Source of the DNA: Planctomycetota bacterium
GTDB lineage: Bacteria > Planctomycetota > Planctomycetia > Pirellulales > Pirellulaceae
Length of the DNA: 38,295 nt
Assembly: GCA_963204965.1 (NCBI GenBank)
Contig: CAUJKA010000106.1
Span: forward strand, 1 to 38,295
Reading direction: 5' to 3'
The notes under the pieces were generated by a model. It ran no database searches. It worked only from the letters and a program-made list of their open reading frames with translations, and was not told the origin of the DNA. Of the stretch, positions 25,252 through 35,555 are shown in pieces. The translations under genes and the position numbers were made by a program. Numbering within the stretch: the stretch's first letter is position 1; each line of letters starts with the position of its first letter.

Positions 25252-25569
25252 ATGGGATCTCTCAATTCTGAAAACTCGCCAAGTCCAAGCGAGACAGTGT
25301 GGCAATTGGCCTCGCAGTGGATCGCTCGCACCTTGGCCGTGAGTTTGATCATGGTTGGGCCAGGACTGCTGGGAGCGATGGCTGATAAGAAGCTCGGAAC
25401 TGGATTTCTGTCCCCGCTTGGATTCGCTCTGGGGTTGGTCGTCGGCACCATCGGTTTAGTTGTACTGGCCAAGCGGTTGACACCGCCTGCCGCAGGTAAG
25501 CCGTTGCCATTCGAAGGCGATGATCGCGACGACAATGAGCAATCTGAGCATCCTTCTCCAAAAGATTGA
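25252..25569 (+). CDS. atpZ: AtpZ/AtpI-family ATP synthase accessory membrane protein
   Basis: The protein has 105 residues. ATG 25252 is preceded by GAGGA at 25239-25243 (8 nt spacing), better than the TTG at 25201. Two transmembrane helices (IARTLAVSLIMVGPGLLGA and LGFALGLVVGTIGLVVLA) flank the family pattern DKKLGTGFLSP. The tail is acidic. It is the first gene of the F1Fo operon; AtpZ/AtpI proteins help assemble the c ring and may act in cation uptake. The call rests on the two-helix pattern plus position. Confidence 0.82.
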   Translation: MGSLNSENSPSPSETVWQLASQWIARTLAVSLIMVGPGLLGAMADKKLGTGFLSPLGFALGLVVGTIGLVVLAKRLTPPAAGKPLPFEGDDRDDNEQSEHPSPKD

Positions 25570-25652
25570 CGCTCGAAACAAGCGCTATATGTTGCTCGCT
25601 CTTTCTCGTCTCACCTCAAGTCATTGACCTTTGCCAACAGAGAATTTGACTC

Positions 25653-26051
25653 ATGCAAAATAAGACTAGCGGGTCCTTAATTCTGCGTAGGGTGTTGAGT
25701 GAAGCTTCGTTGCTTGTTGCAGTCTGTTTTTTGTCCTCGTTAGCGGGTGGATTTGTTGCGACATATGGTCGCAGTGATGTGTCACTAGCCGTACCTGTGG
25801 CCCTCGCGGCGCTTGCCGGATGTATGACCATCCTGCCTTCAGTTGTCTTGCGAAACCTAATAATAGGCAAGGGTTTTCGACATCTGATGGCGATAATCTG
25901 GAGGCTCCCGATCTCCTTCGCGATGTTGGCGTTGTTGATGAACAATCCCACCGAGCAAAGAAAGTGCTTAGTGATAGCGTTTATGACCTGTTATTTCGTA
26001 ACGCTGACACTAGAATCTTGGCTTCAGATTCGGCAGGCAAACACAAAGTAA
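25653..26051 (+). CDS. AtpI-like four-helix membrane protein
   Basis: The protein has 132 residues with four hydrophobic helices (about 12-34, 43-62, 78-97 and 103-120) and a short polar C-terminus. Length, topology and place between atpZ and atpB fit the poorly conserved subunit I group of ATP synthase operons. Sequence identity to a family is not recognised, so the name is by context only. No ribosome binding site beyond a weak AGAGAA. Confidence 0.6.
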   Translation: MQNKTSGSLILRRVLSEASLLVAVCFLSSLAGGFVATYGRSDVSLAVPVALAALAGCMTILPSVVLRNLIIGKGFRHLMAIIWRLPISFAMLALLMNNPTEQRKCLVIAFMTCYFVTLTLESWLQIRQANTK

Positions 26052-26132
26052 CTTTTCCGAATCGCTTTTCGACGTTTGCCGCCATACGTTTTCACCCCTT
26101 CCATCCCTTGCCCCGTCAAGCTTCGTCGTCCT

Positions 26133-27473
26133 ATGGCTTCCGACATCCTACACATCAAGGACAGCTTTTACTTCGAAGTCCCGAAAGCTCTTTGGAGAAA
26201 GGACTACAAGTCCCCTCAAGAGTTTTATGATGCCTATGGTCCTTGGGTCATTCGCAATCATGAGGGATATCAGGAGTGGGAAGCTAAGCAGATCATCGAA
26301 GAGCTCAAGCCTCTGGTTAAAGATCAGAAGAAGCTTGATGGTGCCATCGACCAGTGGAAGCACTGGCAGCACGAGAAGCACTCCCGTGCAGGTCGCCCAT
26401 TCGACCAGTTCTTAGCTGACGAAATGGAATCGCTGCAAAGCCGTTCGTCTAAGTGGGCGAAGAACAAAGAGGGCTTGGAAGATCCAACGTTGGCCTATCT
26501 GAGCAGCGAACAAGGTGCGTCGTATCCTTACGCTTGGATGTACGACGTCGTTCGCGATACCAAAACAAACACACAGTGGTTGGACATTCGCAAGAAGTAC
26601 GATTCAAGTCCAGCGACTGAAGAGTATCTCAAGACTCCGAATCTCAGTTGGACTAAGGCCGAGGTTGATGGCTACAACAAGTCGCTCAGCGGAAAGCTGT
26701 TCATTCCACAACCTTTCGGAACTTTGCGAAACGCTTACGAAGTTCAATCAGGCTTTGGCATCACTAAGTATATGGTGATCGAAGTTGTGGTTGCAGTAAT
26801 CATGCTTTTGTTGTTCCGCTGGCTTGCCAAGAAGATCTCCTCAGGGAATTCTCCCAAGGGATATTTGTGGAACATGCTTGAGAGCATGGTGTTGTTCGTC
26901 CGAAATCGCGTGGTAGTGCCAGCGATGGGCGAACATGATGCAGATCACTACTTGCCGTTCATGTGGACGTTGTTCTTCTTCATTCTCGGTTGCAACCTCA
27001 TGGGGATGATCCCGTGGGTGGGTGCTCCGACAAGCGTCTTTGCAATGACAGGTGCTCTGGCAGCTATCGTGCTGGGTATTGGGGTTGTTCAAGGCGTGCG
27101 AGCCTTCGGTGTGGCTGGATACTTGAAGAACCTGGCTCCATCACTTGGGTTGCCAATCTATTTGGGCATCTTTGTGGTACCTATGGTTTGGGTGATCGAA
27201 GCAATTTCCTTGCTCATCAAGCACGGCGTCTTAGCAGTGCGACTTTTGGCGAATATGGTCGCTGGTCACTTGGTCCTTTTAGGCTTCATGGGTATCGGCT
27301 TCAGCACTGAAGCTGCGACGATGAGCGATGGGACTTGGAGCGTGGCTGCAGTGATTGCCATCGTTGCATCGACTTTGCTCAGCTTCCTGGAGCTGTTTGT
27401 GGCGTTCCTTCAAGCTTACATTTTCACGTTCTTGGCTTCGTTGTTCATCTCGAGTGCGACACATCATCACTAA
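26133..27473 (+). CDS. atpB: ATP synthase Fo subunit a with long N-terminal extension
   Basis: The protein has 446 residues from ATG 26133 (MASDILHIKDSFYFEVPKAL); a TTG at 26076 is less likely. About 213 polar, Lys- and Glu-rich residues come before the first membrane helix (MVIEVVVAVIMLLLFRWLAKK); the usual length before it is nearer 40. The essential Arg of the half-channel is R370 (AVRLLANMVAGH). H379 and E420 are exchanged relative to E. coli (Glu219, His245) and match the mitochondrial order; Q427 (LQAYIF) is conserved. The protein conducts protons to the c ring. The extension is soluble by composition and shows no known domain. Confidence 0.92.
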   Translation: MASDILHIKDSFYFEVPKALWRKDYKSPQEFYDAYGPWVIRNHEGYQEWEAKQIIEELKPLVKDQKKLDGAIDQWKHWQHEKHSRAGRPFDQFLADEMESLQSRSSKWAKNKEGLEDPTLAYLSSEQGASYPYAWMYDVVRDTKTNTQWLDIRKKYDSSPATEEYLKTPNLSWTKAEVDGYNKSLSGKLFIPQPFGTLRNAYEVQSGFGITKYMVIEVVVAVIMLLLFRWLAKKISSGNSPKGYLWNMLESMVLFVRNRVVVPAMGEHDADHYLPFMWTLFFFILGCNLMGMIPWVGAPTSVFAMTGALAAIVLGIGVVQGVRAFGVAGYLKNLAPSLGLPIYLGIFVVPMVWVIEAISLLIKHGVLAVRLLANMVAGHLVLLGFMGIGFSTEAATMSDGTWSVAAVIAIVASTLLSFLELFVAFLQAYIFTFLASLFISSATHHH

Positions 27474-27545
27474 CGATGTGAGCACGAGTTTGCCTACGAG
27501 CCTCGGTTTCAACTCCCCTCAACCTACTTAACTAAATAACTTTAG

Positions 27546-27872
<327 letters not shown>

Positions 27873-27907
27873 TTTTCGTAGCTGGGCATGTCAGGGCTTT
27901 GTTCATT

Positions 27908-28564
27908 ATGTTGAAGCAATCACTACGACTGTGCTTACTTGTCTTGCTGGTCCTCGGTGGCAGTATGGCGACTCCCGCGCTAGCGAATCCTGCTCTGGCA
28001 GTATCGCCGCTGGATGAAGCACATGCACACGAAGCCGATCCGACTCATGCCAACATGACAGATGAAGCCGAGAGTCCTTCCGAGTTTCGTTCGGAAAAAG
28101 CTATCGCTACGCTGATTGTGTTCGGCTGTCTGATGGCAGGTCTGATCGGATTCGCTTGGAAGCCGATTCGAGAAGGCTTGGAGAAGCGTGAGAAGACGAT
28201 CGCCAATAACCTGGCAAACGCTGAGAAGGCTTCGCAGGATGCTTTGGCTAAGTTGAAAGAGTACGAAGCCAAGTTGACTTCGGCCAACGCCGAGGCTCAG
28301 CAAATCCTTGCCGATGCGAGGAAAGATGCTGAAGCCACTGGTCAGCGATTGATCACAGCGGCTCAAGAAGAGGCTGGTCGTCAACGCGAACGTGCTCTTG
28401 CGGAGATTGAATCTGCGAAGTCCGTCGCGCTGAATGAGTTGGCTCAGAAGTCGACGGACGTAGCCATGTCTTTGGCTGGCCGAATTATCGGTCGTGAGGT
28501 CAAGGCTGCGGATCACAACAGCATGATTCAAGACATGCTGGCCAAGTTGCCAAGCAAGAATTAG
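27908..28564 (+). CDS. atpF: ATP synthase Fo subunit b with signal-like N-terminus
   Basis: The protein has 218 residues from ATG 27908. An N-terminal hydrophobic stretch ends in MATPALANPALA and looks like a signal peptide; an acidic His-rich segment follows, then the membrane helix (AIATLIVFGCLMAGLIGFAW) and a long coiled coil (KREKTIANNLANAEKASQDAL ...) typical of the peripheral stalk. It joins subunit a to F1. A second upstream start (27842) would overlap atpE and is not supported. Similar presequences occur in some other bacterial b subunits. Confidence 0.9.
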   Translation: MLKQSLRLCLLVLLVLGGSMATPALANPALAVSPLDEAHAHEADPTHANMTDEAESPSEFRSEKAIATLIVFGCLMAGLIGFAWKPIREGLEKREKTIANNLANAEKASQDALAKLKEYEAKLTSANAEAQQILADARKDAEATGQRLITAAQEEAGRQRERALAEIESAKSVALNELAQKSTDVAMSLAGRIIGREVKAADHNSMIQDMLAKLPSKN

Positions 28565-28597
28565 TGTGCTCGAGTTCCTTCCACTGGTGTTGAAGCG

Positions 28598-29218
28598 ATG
28601 AATCAACCTGAAGACAATTTGCACTCAACTGTTCTGGACAGCGATGCCCAGCAAGTGGGTGCTTTGTATGGCAAGGCCATCCTTGGCGCTGCCGGCAACG
28701 ATGCAGACGAAATCGTTCTGCAATTGAACGCAATTGTCCAGCAATGTTTCGCTCAATATCCTGCGTTGGAACAACTCCTTGCTTCGCCTCGCGTTAGTCA
28801 GGTGGAGAAGGAATCGCTTATCGATCGCGTCTTCCGTGGCAAAATTCACGCAAAGCTTCTGAACTTTCTAAAGGTTCTATGTCGGCGAGGTCGTGTGGGT
28901 TGGTTGCGTGGGATTCAGGTCAGTGCCAATGCAATTCGCGATGAACAGTTGGGGCGCATTCGCGTCGTCGTGACTTCGGCTTATGCTCTGACAGGCGATC
29001 AACAAAAGTCGATTGCGGCAAAGCTAGGTCAGACTCTCGGCAAAGAGGTCGTCCTGGAAGAGAAGGTCGATCCTAGCTTGCTCGGTGGAATTCTGATTCG
29101 CGTGGGTGATCAAGTGTTCGATGGCAGTGTGCTCGGCAAGATGTCCGCGATTCGCAATGCGGTATCTGGCGGAATTCAAAAGTCGATTCGCGACAATTTC
29201 GCTTCATTGCTTTCGTAG
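28598..29218 (+). CDS. atpH: ATP synthase F1 subunit delta
   Basis: The protein has 206 residues, slightly longer than the usual 175-180 due to an N-terminal tail. ALYGKAILGAAG, LEQLLASPRVSQVEKESLIDRVF, LLNFLKVLCRRGR and the C-terminal VDPSLLGGILIRVGDQVFDGSV are the family hallmarks. It sits on top of F1 and binds the b stalk. Position between atpF and atpA is standard. Confidence 0.95.
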   Translation: MNQPEDNLHSTVLDSDAQQVGALYGKAILGAAGNDADEIVLQLNAIVQQCFAQYPALEQLLASPRVSQVEKESLIDRVFRGKIHAKLLNFLKVLCRRGRVGWLRGIQVSANAIRDEQLGRIRVVVTSAYALTGDQQKSIAAKLGQTLGKEVVLEEKVDPSLLGGILIRVGDQVFDGSVLGKMSAIRNAVSGGIQKSIRDNFASLLS

Positions 29219-29274
29219 TTTTAAAACAATCCAATACATTACAAACTTAACAACGTAGTTTTTCGAGGTTAGGC

Positions 29275-30783
29275 ATGAAGTTCAATTCGGACGAAATCGC
29301 CTCAGTCATTCAAAAAGAGATCGAGTCTTTCGAAAGCCAAATGGACGTTCGTGAGGTCGGTACCGTGCTGGAAGTCAGCGACGGTATTGCTCGCGTGTAC
29401 GGCCTTTCAGGTGTAATGGCGGGTGAGATGGTTCAGTTTCCATCCGGCGTCATTGGACTGGCTTTTAACCTGGAAGAAAATTCTGTCGGTATCATCATTC
29501 TCGGTGATTACCTGACGATCAGCGAGGGTGACGAGGTTAAGGCACTGGGCAAGCTGTTGAGCGTGCCAGTTGGGCCTGGTGTCATCGGTCGTGTTCTAGA
29601 TCCACTCGGACGCCCGCTTGACGGTCGAGGTCCAGTTGAGTCGACCGAACAACGCCCCGTTGAAGTGATTGCCACCGGCGTTTCCGAGCGACAACCAGTT
29701 TCTGAGCCAATGCAAACCGGTATCAAAGCCGTGGATGCGATGACTCCAATCGGTCGTGGTCAGCGCGAGTTGATCATTGGTGACCGAAAGACTGGTAAGA
29801 CTGCGGTTGCCATCGATACGATCATCAATCAAAAGGGCACTGGTGTTAAGTGCTTCTATGTGGCGGTCGGTCAAAAGGACTCGTCGGTTGCTCTGGTTGT
29901 TGAAGCTCTTCGTAAGCACGGCGCGATGGATTACACCACCGTGATCGTTTCTGGTGCAAGCTCCCCTGCTCCGCTGCAATACATCGCGCCTTACTCGGGT
30001 ACCGCGATGGCCGAATACTTCATGTTCAATGGCGAGCATGCTTTGGTTGTCTATGATGACTTGAGCAAGCAAGCTACCGCCTACCGACAGTTGTCGTTGT
30101 TGATGCGACGTCCACCTGGGCGTGAAGCGTATCCCGGTGACGTGTTCTATTGCCACAGCCGTTTGCTAGAACGTTCCGCCAAGCTATCCGATGCTTTGGG
30201 TGGTGGTTCGCTGACAAGCTTGCCAATCATTGAAACTCAGGAAGGTGAAGTTTCGGCTTACATTCCTACCAACGTGATTTCGATTACTGACGGTCAGATC
30301 TACTTGCAACCTGACTTGTTCTTTAAGGGTATTCGTCCTGCGATGAACGTGGGTATTTCGGTTTCTCGCGTGGGTGGTGCGGCTCAGATTAAGGCGATGA
30401 AGAAGGTCGCGGGCGGTTTGCGTCTAGACTTGGCTTCGTTCCGTGAATTGGAAGCGTTCGCTCAGTTGGGTACGGACCTTGATCCAGTGACTCAAGGTCG
30501 CCTGGACCGTGGTTACCGAATGGTGGAACTGCTCAAGCAAACTCAGTACAAGCCGATGAGCGTTTACGAGCAAGTCGTCAGTATCTACGCGGCAACGCGT
30601 GGACACATGGACGATGTGCCTGTAGACAACATTTCCGACTTCGAGACTAAGTTGCTGGACTTCATGCGAGACCGACGTAGCGATGTGATGAACAAGCTGC
30701 GTGAGACTAATGATTTGACTTCAGAGGTTGAAGAAGGCATTAAGAGTGCCATCGCCGAGTTCAAGAAGGGCTACAAAGCCTAG
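29275..30783 (+). CDS. atpA: ATP synthase F1 subunit alpha
   Basis: The protein has 502 residues, the usual length. Walker A is GDRKTGKTA (169-177, K175); [13 protein letters not shown] comes before it, [19 protein letters not shown] and [15 protein letters not shown] (arginine finger region) after. It forms the non-catalytic sites of the alpha3beta3 ring. GAGG at 29265-29268 sits six bases before ATG 29275. No truncation or unusual substitution noticed. Confidence 0.98.
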   Translation: MKFNSDEIASVIQKEIESFESQMDVREVGTVLEVSDGIARVYGLSGVMAGEMVQFPSGVIGLAFNLEENSVGIIILGDYLTISEGDEVKALGKLLSVPVGPGVIGRVLDPLGRPLDGRGPVESTEQRPVEVIATGVSERQPVSEPMQTGIKAVDAMTPIGRGQRELIIGDRKTGKTAVAIDTIINQKGTGVKCFYVAVGQKDSSVALVVEALRKHGAMDYTTVIVSGASSPAPLQYIAPYSGTAMAEYFMFNGEHALVVYDDLSKQATAYRQLSLLMRRPPGREAYPGDVFYCHSRLLERSAKLSDALGGGSLTSLPIIETQEGEVSAYIPTNVISITDGQIYLQPDLFFKGIRPAMNVGISVSRVGGAAQIKAMKKVAGGLRLDLASFRELEAFAQLGTDLDPVTQGRLDRGYRMVELLKQTQYKPMSVYEQVVSIYAATRGHMDDVPVDNISDFETKLLDFMRDRRSDVMNKLRETNDLTSEVEEGIKSAIAEFKKGYKA

Positions 30784-30818
30784 TTTTACGGTCAGCATCC
30801 TACGAGCGGTAACCATTC

Positions 30819-31703
30819 ATGGCCAATATTCGTGCACTCGACAAACGACGCAAGTCGGTTCGCAATATTCGCAAGATTACGCGAACGATGGAATTGATCG
30901 CAACTGCGCGGTTCAAGAAAGCCATGGACCGCGCCGCTGCTGCGAACGATTACACTCAGCGTATCACGCAAATTGTGACTGACTTGGCCAACGCCGGTCT
31001 CGAAGTTTCACACCCACTGCTGGCTGAACGGCCTGAAGTGAAAAAAGCGACTACCTTGGTGCTGACAAGCAATCGAGGTCTTTGCGGTGGTTACAACGGA
31101 TCGGTGATTCGAGCATTCAACCAAACCCGAAGCGGCTTGGTCGAACTTGGCGCAGAGCCTTCCGTTGAAGTCAGTGGCAAACGCGGTATCACTGGTTTGA
31201 AGTTTCGTGGCGTCAAGATCGATCGCGAATACACCAACTTTGAAGATGAACCCAAGTTCGAAGACGTCGCGGTTATCGCTGATCGTTTGATGGACAAGTT
31301 CATCGCTGGTGAAATGGATCGCTTGAATGTGGTCTACACTCGCTTCACCAGTATTTCGCGACAAGTGGCAGTATGTGAGACCTTGTTGCCATTTGCTAAG
31401 CCTCAAGTTGCTGCAACTGCTGAGTCAACCGGAGCGATGAAGGCTGATTACGAATTCCTGCCTTCGGCAAGTTCGATCTTGGAAGAAGTTGTTCCGGCTA
31501 GCTTTAGAGTCAAGCTATTCAAGTGCTTCCTCGACGCGGCTGTAAGCGAACAGATCGCGCGAATGGTGGCGATGAAGAGTGCGACGGAAAACGCTGGAGG
31601 AATTATCAAGCGTCTGTCGATGACCTTCAACCGCGCTCGACAAGCCAAGATTACACAAGAAATCATGGAAATCATCGGTGGTGTGGAAGCTCTTGAAGGC
31701 TAA
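30819..31703 (+). CDS. atpG: ATP synthase F1 subunit gamma
   Basis: The protein has 294 residues. The N-terminal MANIRALDKRRKSVRNIRKITRTM and the C-terminal ASENAGG-type region (SATENAGGIIKRLSMTFNRARQAKITQEI) are the two conserved helices of the central rotor shaft; LTSNRGLCGGYNGSV is the central motif. It turns inside the alpha3beta3 ring and links to epsilon and the c ring. It is followed by a 117-bp gap before atpD. Confidence 0.97.
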   Translation: MANIRALDKRRKSVRNIRKITRTMELIATARFKKAMDRAAAANDYTQRITQIVTDLANAGLEVSHPLLAERPEVKKATTLVLTSNRGLCGGYNGSVIRAFNQTRSGLVELGAEPSVEVSGKRGITGLKFRGVKIDREYTNFEDEPKFEDVAVIADRLMDKFIAGEMDRLNVVYTRFTSISRQVAVCETLLPFAKPQVAATAESTGAMKADYEFLPSASSILEEVVPASFRVKLFKCFLDAAVSEQIARMVAMKSATENAGGIIKRLSMTFNRARQAKITQEIMEIIGGVEALEG

Positions 31704-31811
31704 CACAAAATCGATCAAGTTCCCCGTCCCGCAACTGCAGTCCCGCAAATGCGTGGCCGACATAAAAACAACATAGTTTCAAACAATCATCCATTAAGAA
31801 AATCCAGTTGA

Positions 31812-33263
<1,452 letters not shown>

Positions 33264-33349
33264 GCTTAGTTTGATCCGTTATTGTTGACTGGGTTGGCCG
33301 TGAATGCAGCCAACTTTCCTTCCCCAGAGCTAACCAGATTCACCTAATC

Positions 33350-33745
33350 ATGAGCGATATTCAGTGCGTAGTCGTTACACCGGAAAAGACTGAGGTCGAT
33401 GTCCGCGCGACCTCGGTGACTGTTCCGTTGTTTGATGGTGAGATGGGCATTCTCAAAGGGCACAGTCCTTTGGTTGGACGACTGGGGTACGGTGTTTTGC
33501 GGATGCAAGTTGATGGTCAATTGCAGCGATACTTCGTTGAAGAAGGCTTAGTCCAAGTCAACAACAACGTGGTAAGCATTCTGACAGACAAAGTCACACC
33601 AATGACTAAGTTGAGTCCTGACTTGGCCGCCAAGGCAACCGAAGCCGCGCTGACGATGCCTAACACCGAGGTTTCCGAGCAAGCTGCTCGACGACGCGCA
33701 CTCGAGCGAGCTCGTGCTTTAACGCGAGTTACCAAGGCCAGCTAA
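33350..33745 (+). CDS. atpC: ATP synthase F1 subunit epsilon
   Basis: The protein has 131 residues. The beta-sandwich part (CVVVTPEKTEVDVRATSVTVP, DGEMGILKGHSPLVGRLGYGVLRM) is followed by a two-helix C-terminus rich in Ala and Arg (EQAARRRALERARALTR). It ties gamma to the c ring and can inhibit ATP hydrolysis. It ends the operon; the structured repeat element begins about 55 bp later. Confidence 0.96.
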   Translation: MSDIQCVVVTPEKTEVDVRATSVTVPLFDGEMGILKGHSPLVGRLGYGVLRMQVDGQLQRYFVEEGLVQVNNNVVSILTDKVTPMTKLSPDLAAKATEAALTMPNTEVSEQAARRRALERARALTRVTKAS

Positions 33746-34112
33746 GCTTTGAAAACGGTTGAGTCCGCTTTTCAGGTCCGTCGCGGTATCAGAAATCGCA
33801 GCCACCGGCCCGCCGGATTGACTGCAAACCGGCGGGCCGGTGGCCTTAAATCTACGCGTGATCCATCTCCCAGTCCGATGGGCAGGGCTATGTAAATAGC
33901 TGGACCTACGGCCCGAAATCCCAGAATATTTGCAACAGCAAGACTAGCCATGTGGTTTAGGAAATCGCACACCACGTTGGGAGCACGGACGACACCGGGT
34001 AGTATTGGGGCTTCTGACCGACTATCCTTCAGCATTCCTTTTTTGCTCAATAGATTTGCCCATGAGTTAGTGTAGAAGGCGGATTGGCGACTTTCTTGAG
34101 AGAACCCAAACG
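33746..34112. other. 367-bp gap after the ATP synthase operon
   Basis: It holds the second copy of the structured repeat element (33801-33926). The remaining 186 bp before the helicase gene show no clear promoter. A minus-strand open frame through this gap is not supported as a gene. Confidence 0.75.
33801..33926. repeat. structured intergenic element, copy 2 (inverted relative to copy 1)
   Basis: A 16-bp perfect stem (33801-33816 with 33829-33844) is followed by a 58-nt core (33869-33926) whose reverse complement matches 12995-13052 at 53 of 58 bases. Two stem pairs are A-T in copy 1 and C-G here, so the pairing is kept. There is no T-tract, so it is not a standard terminator although it lies after atpC. 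Confidence 0.85.
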
Positions 34113-35549
34113 ATGAGTGAACAGGTTGGGCCATCACTTAAGTTCGATCAGGGTACTCTACTACTCAGCGGATTTGCTCCAACCGCCGTTGAAAGAATCT
34201 TTCCAGGAGTTCCGTGGCAGTTGGACTCGCGCGTTGGGCTGTTTCGCACGGACGCTCGTTGGTACAGCGATGTTTCAACTCAACTCCATCGAGTTGCTGG
34301 TCAAGTTGAGAATGATGTTCAGCGTTGGCAGAAAGTCGCATGGTCAAAGATCTGTCTTCCGGAACTGCGAAAGCAGCAGTCCGAAGCTTTGGATGCCTTG
34401 AATGCGAACGACTATCGCGGACTGGTCGTCATGCCAACTGGGACCGGCAAGACAGTGGTGGCCTTAGAGGCCGCTCGTCGAGTTGCAATTTCGACGCTCT
34501 TCGTAGCCCCGATTCGCGATTTGATGTATCAGTGGCATCGCCGAATTCAAGAATTGCTCGGCTATGACGCTGGGATTATCGGCGACAACACCTTTAATGT
34601 TCGCGCGATTTCAGTTACTACCTACGACAGTGCCACCATTCACATGCACAGTTTGGGGAATCGCTTTGGTCTGTTAGTCTTTGATGAATGCCACCATCTT
34701 CCGGGAGACTTCTATCGCGACGCAGCGCTCATGTCGGCTGCTCCATATCGCATTGGCCTGACTGCGACGCCTGAACGGGCCGATGGTAAGCATCAATTGC
34801 TTTCGCAGCTCATCGGAAAAACTGTCTATGAATTGAAATTGAGCGAGGCGACCGGAAGTCTTCTGGCGGACTACCGCGTGGTGCGTATCCCCGTTTCGCT
34901 GTCCCCTGTAGAGCAAGCCAGATACGATCAACTATCCGAGCAGATTCGTACTTATGTGTATGATCGACGACAAGCCGACAGTCAGTTTACTTGGGAAAAG
35001 CTGTGCCAGGAATCAAACTTGGATGCCGCCGCTCGGGCGGTGATGAAGGCCTTTAGGCAGAAGATTGCAATTGAGAATCGCGCTGAAGAGAAGCTGCGAG
35101 TACTCGAGGACCTGTTTCGCCTGCACGTCGGCGAGCCAACGCTGGTCTTTGTCGGGTCCAACGCCATGGCTCGTGAGGTTTCACTACGATTCTTGATACC
35201 CACATTGCTAAGCCATTGTGGAAAAAAGGAGCGAGTGGAAATCTTATCTGGGTTCGAAAATGGCACCTATCCCGTGCTGGTCGCAAATCAAATTTTGGAT
35301 GAAGGTGTCGACCTGCCCGAAGCGAAAATTGCCATTGTTGTAGGAGGCAGTAGTTCGACGCGACAGGCCAAACAACGACTGGGTAGAATCCTAAGAAAGT
35401 CGACCTATGGTGGCGCCGTGTTGTACGAAGTTGTTCTTTCTGAAACAGGCGAAAACAACCGCTCAAGAGCTCGTCGACGCAGCGATGCGTTTCGGGGCTC
35501 TCAGAGATACTCGGATCCACAAGCGGATTCTGGTTCAGAAGAAGGCTAA
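34113..35549 (+). CDS. XPB/Ssl2-type superfamily 2 DNA helicase
   Basis: The protein has 478 residues. An N-terminal DNA-damage-recognition-like part (1-90) is followed by helicase motifs: I PTGTGKT (108-114), II DECHH (191-195, DEAH-like), III TATPERADG, and motif VI QAKQRLGRILRK. The RED-like/thumb region is not clearly identified. It resembles archaeal and bacterial XPB helicases that unwind DNA in nucleotide excision repair. It precedes a DUF790/Bax1 gene by 6 bp, a pairing known from archaea. The C-terminal 40 residues are polar and Ser/Arg rich. Confidence 0.88.
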   Translation: MSEQVGPSLKFDQGTLLLSGFAPTAVERIFPGVPWQLDSRVGLFRTDARWYSDVSTQLHRVAGQVENDVQRWQKVAWSKICLPELRKQQSEALDALNANDYRGLVVMPTGTGKTVVALEAARRVAISTLFVAPIRDLMYQWHRRIQELLGYDAGIIGDNTFNVRAISVTTYDSATIHMHSLGNRFGLLVFDECHHLPGDFYRDAALMSAAPYRIGLTATPERADGKHQLLSQLIGKTVYELKLSEATGSLLADYRVVRIPVSLSPVEQARYDQLSEQIRTYVYDRRQADSQFTWEKLCQESNLDAAARAVMKAFRQKIAIENRAEEKLRVLEDLFRLHVGEPTLVFVGSNAMAREVSLRFLIPTLLSHCGKKERVEILSGFENGTYPVLVANQILDEGVDLPEAKIAIVVGGSSSTRQAKQRLGRILRKSTYGGAVLYEVVLSETGENNRSRARRRSDAFRGSQRYSDPQADSGSEEG

Positions 35550-35555
35550 GCGGTC

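Noticed and set aside
33772..34137. 121-residue minus-strand open frame after atpC
   Set aside because: It is mostly the GC-rich structured repeat; no ribosome binding site and overlap with the helicase start.
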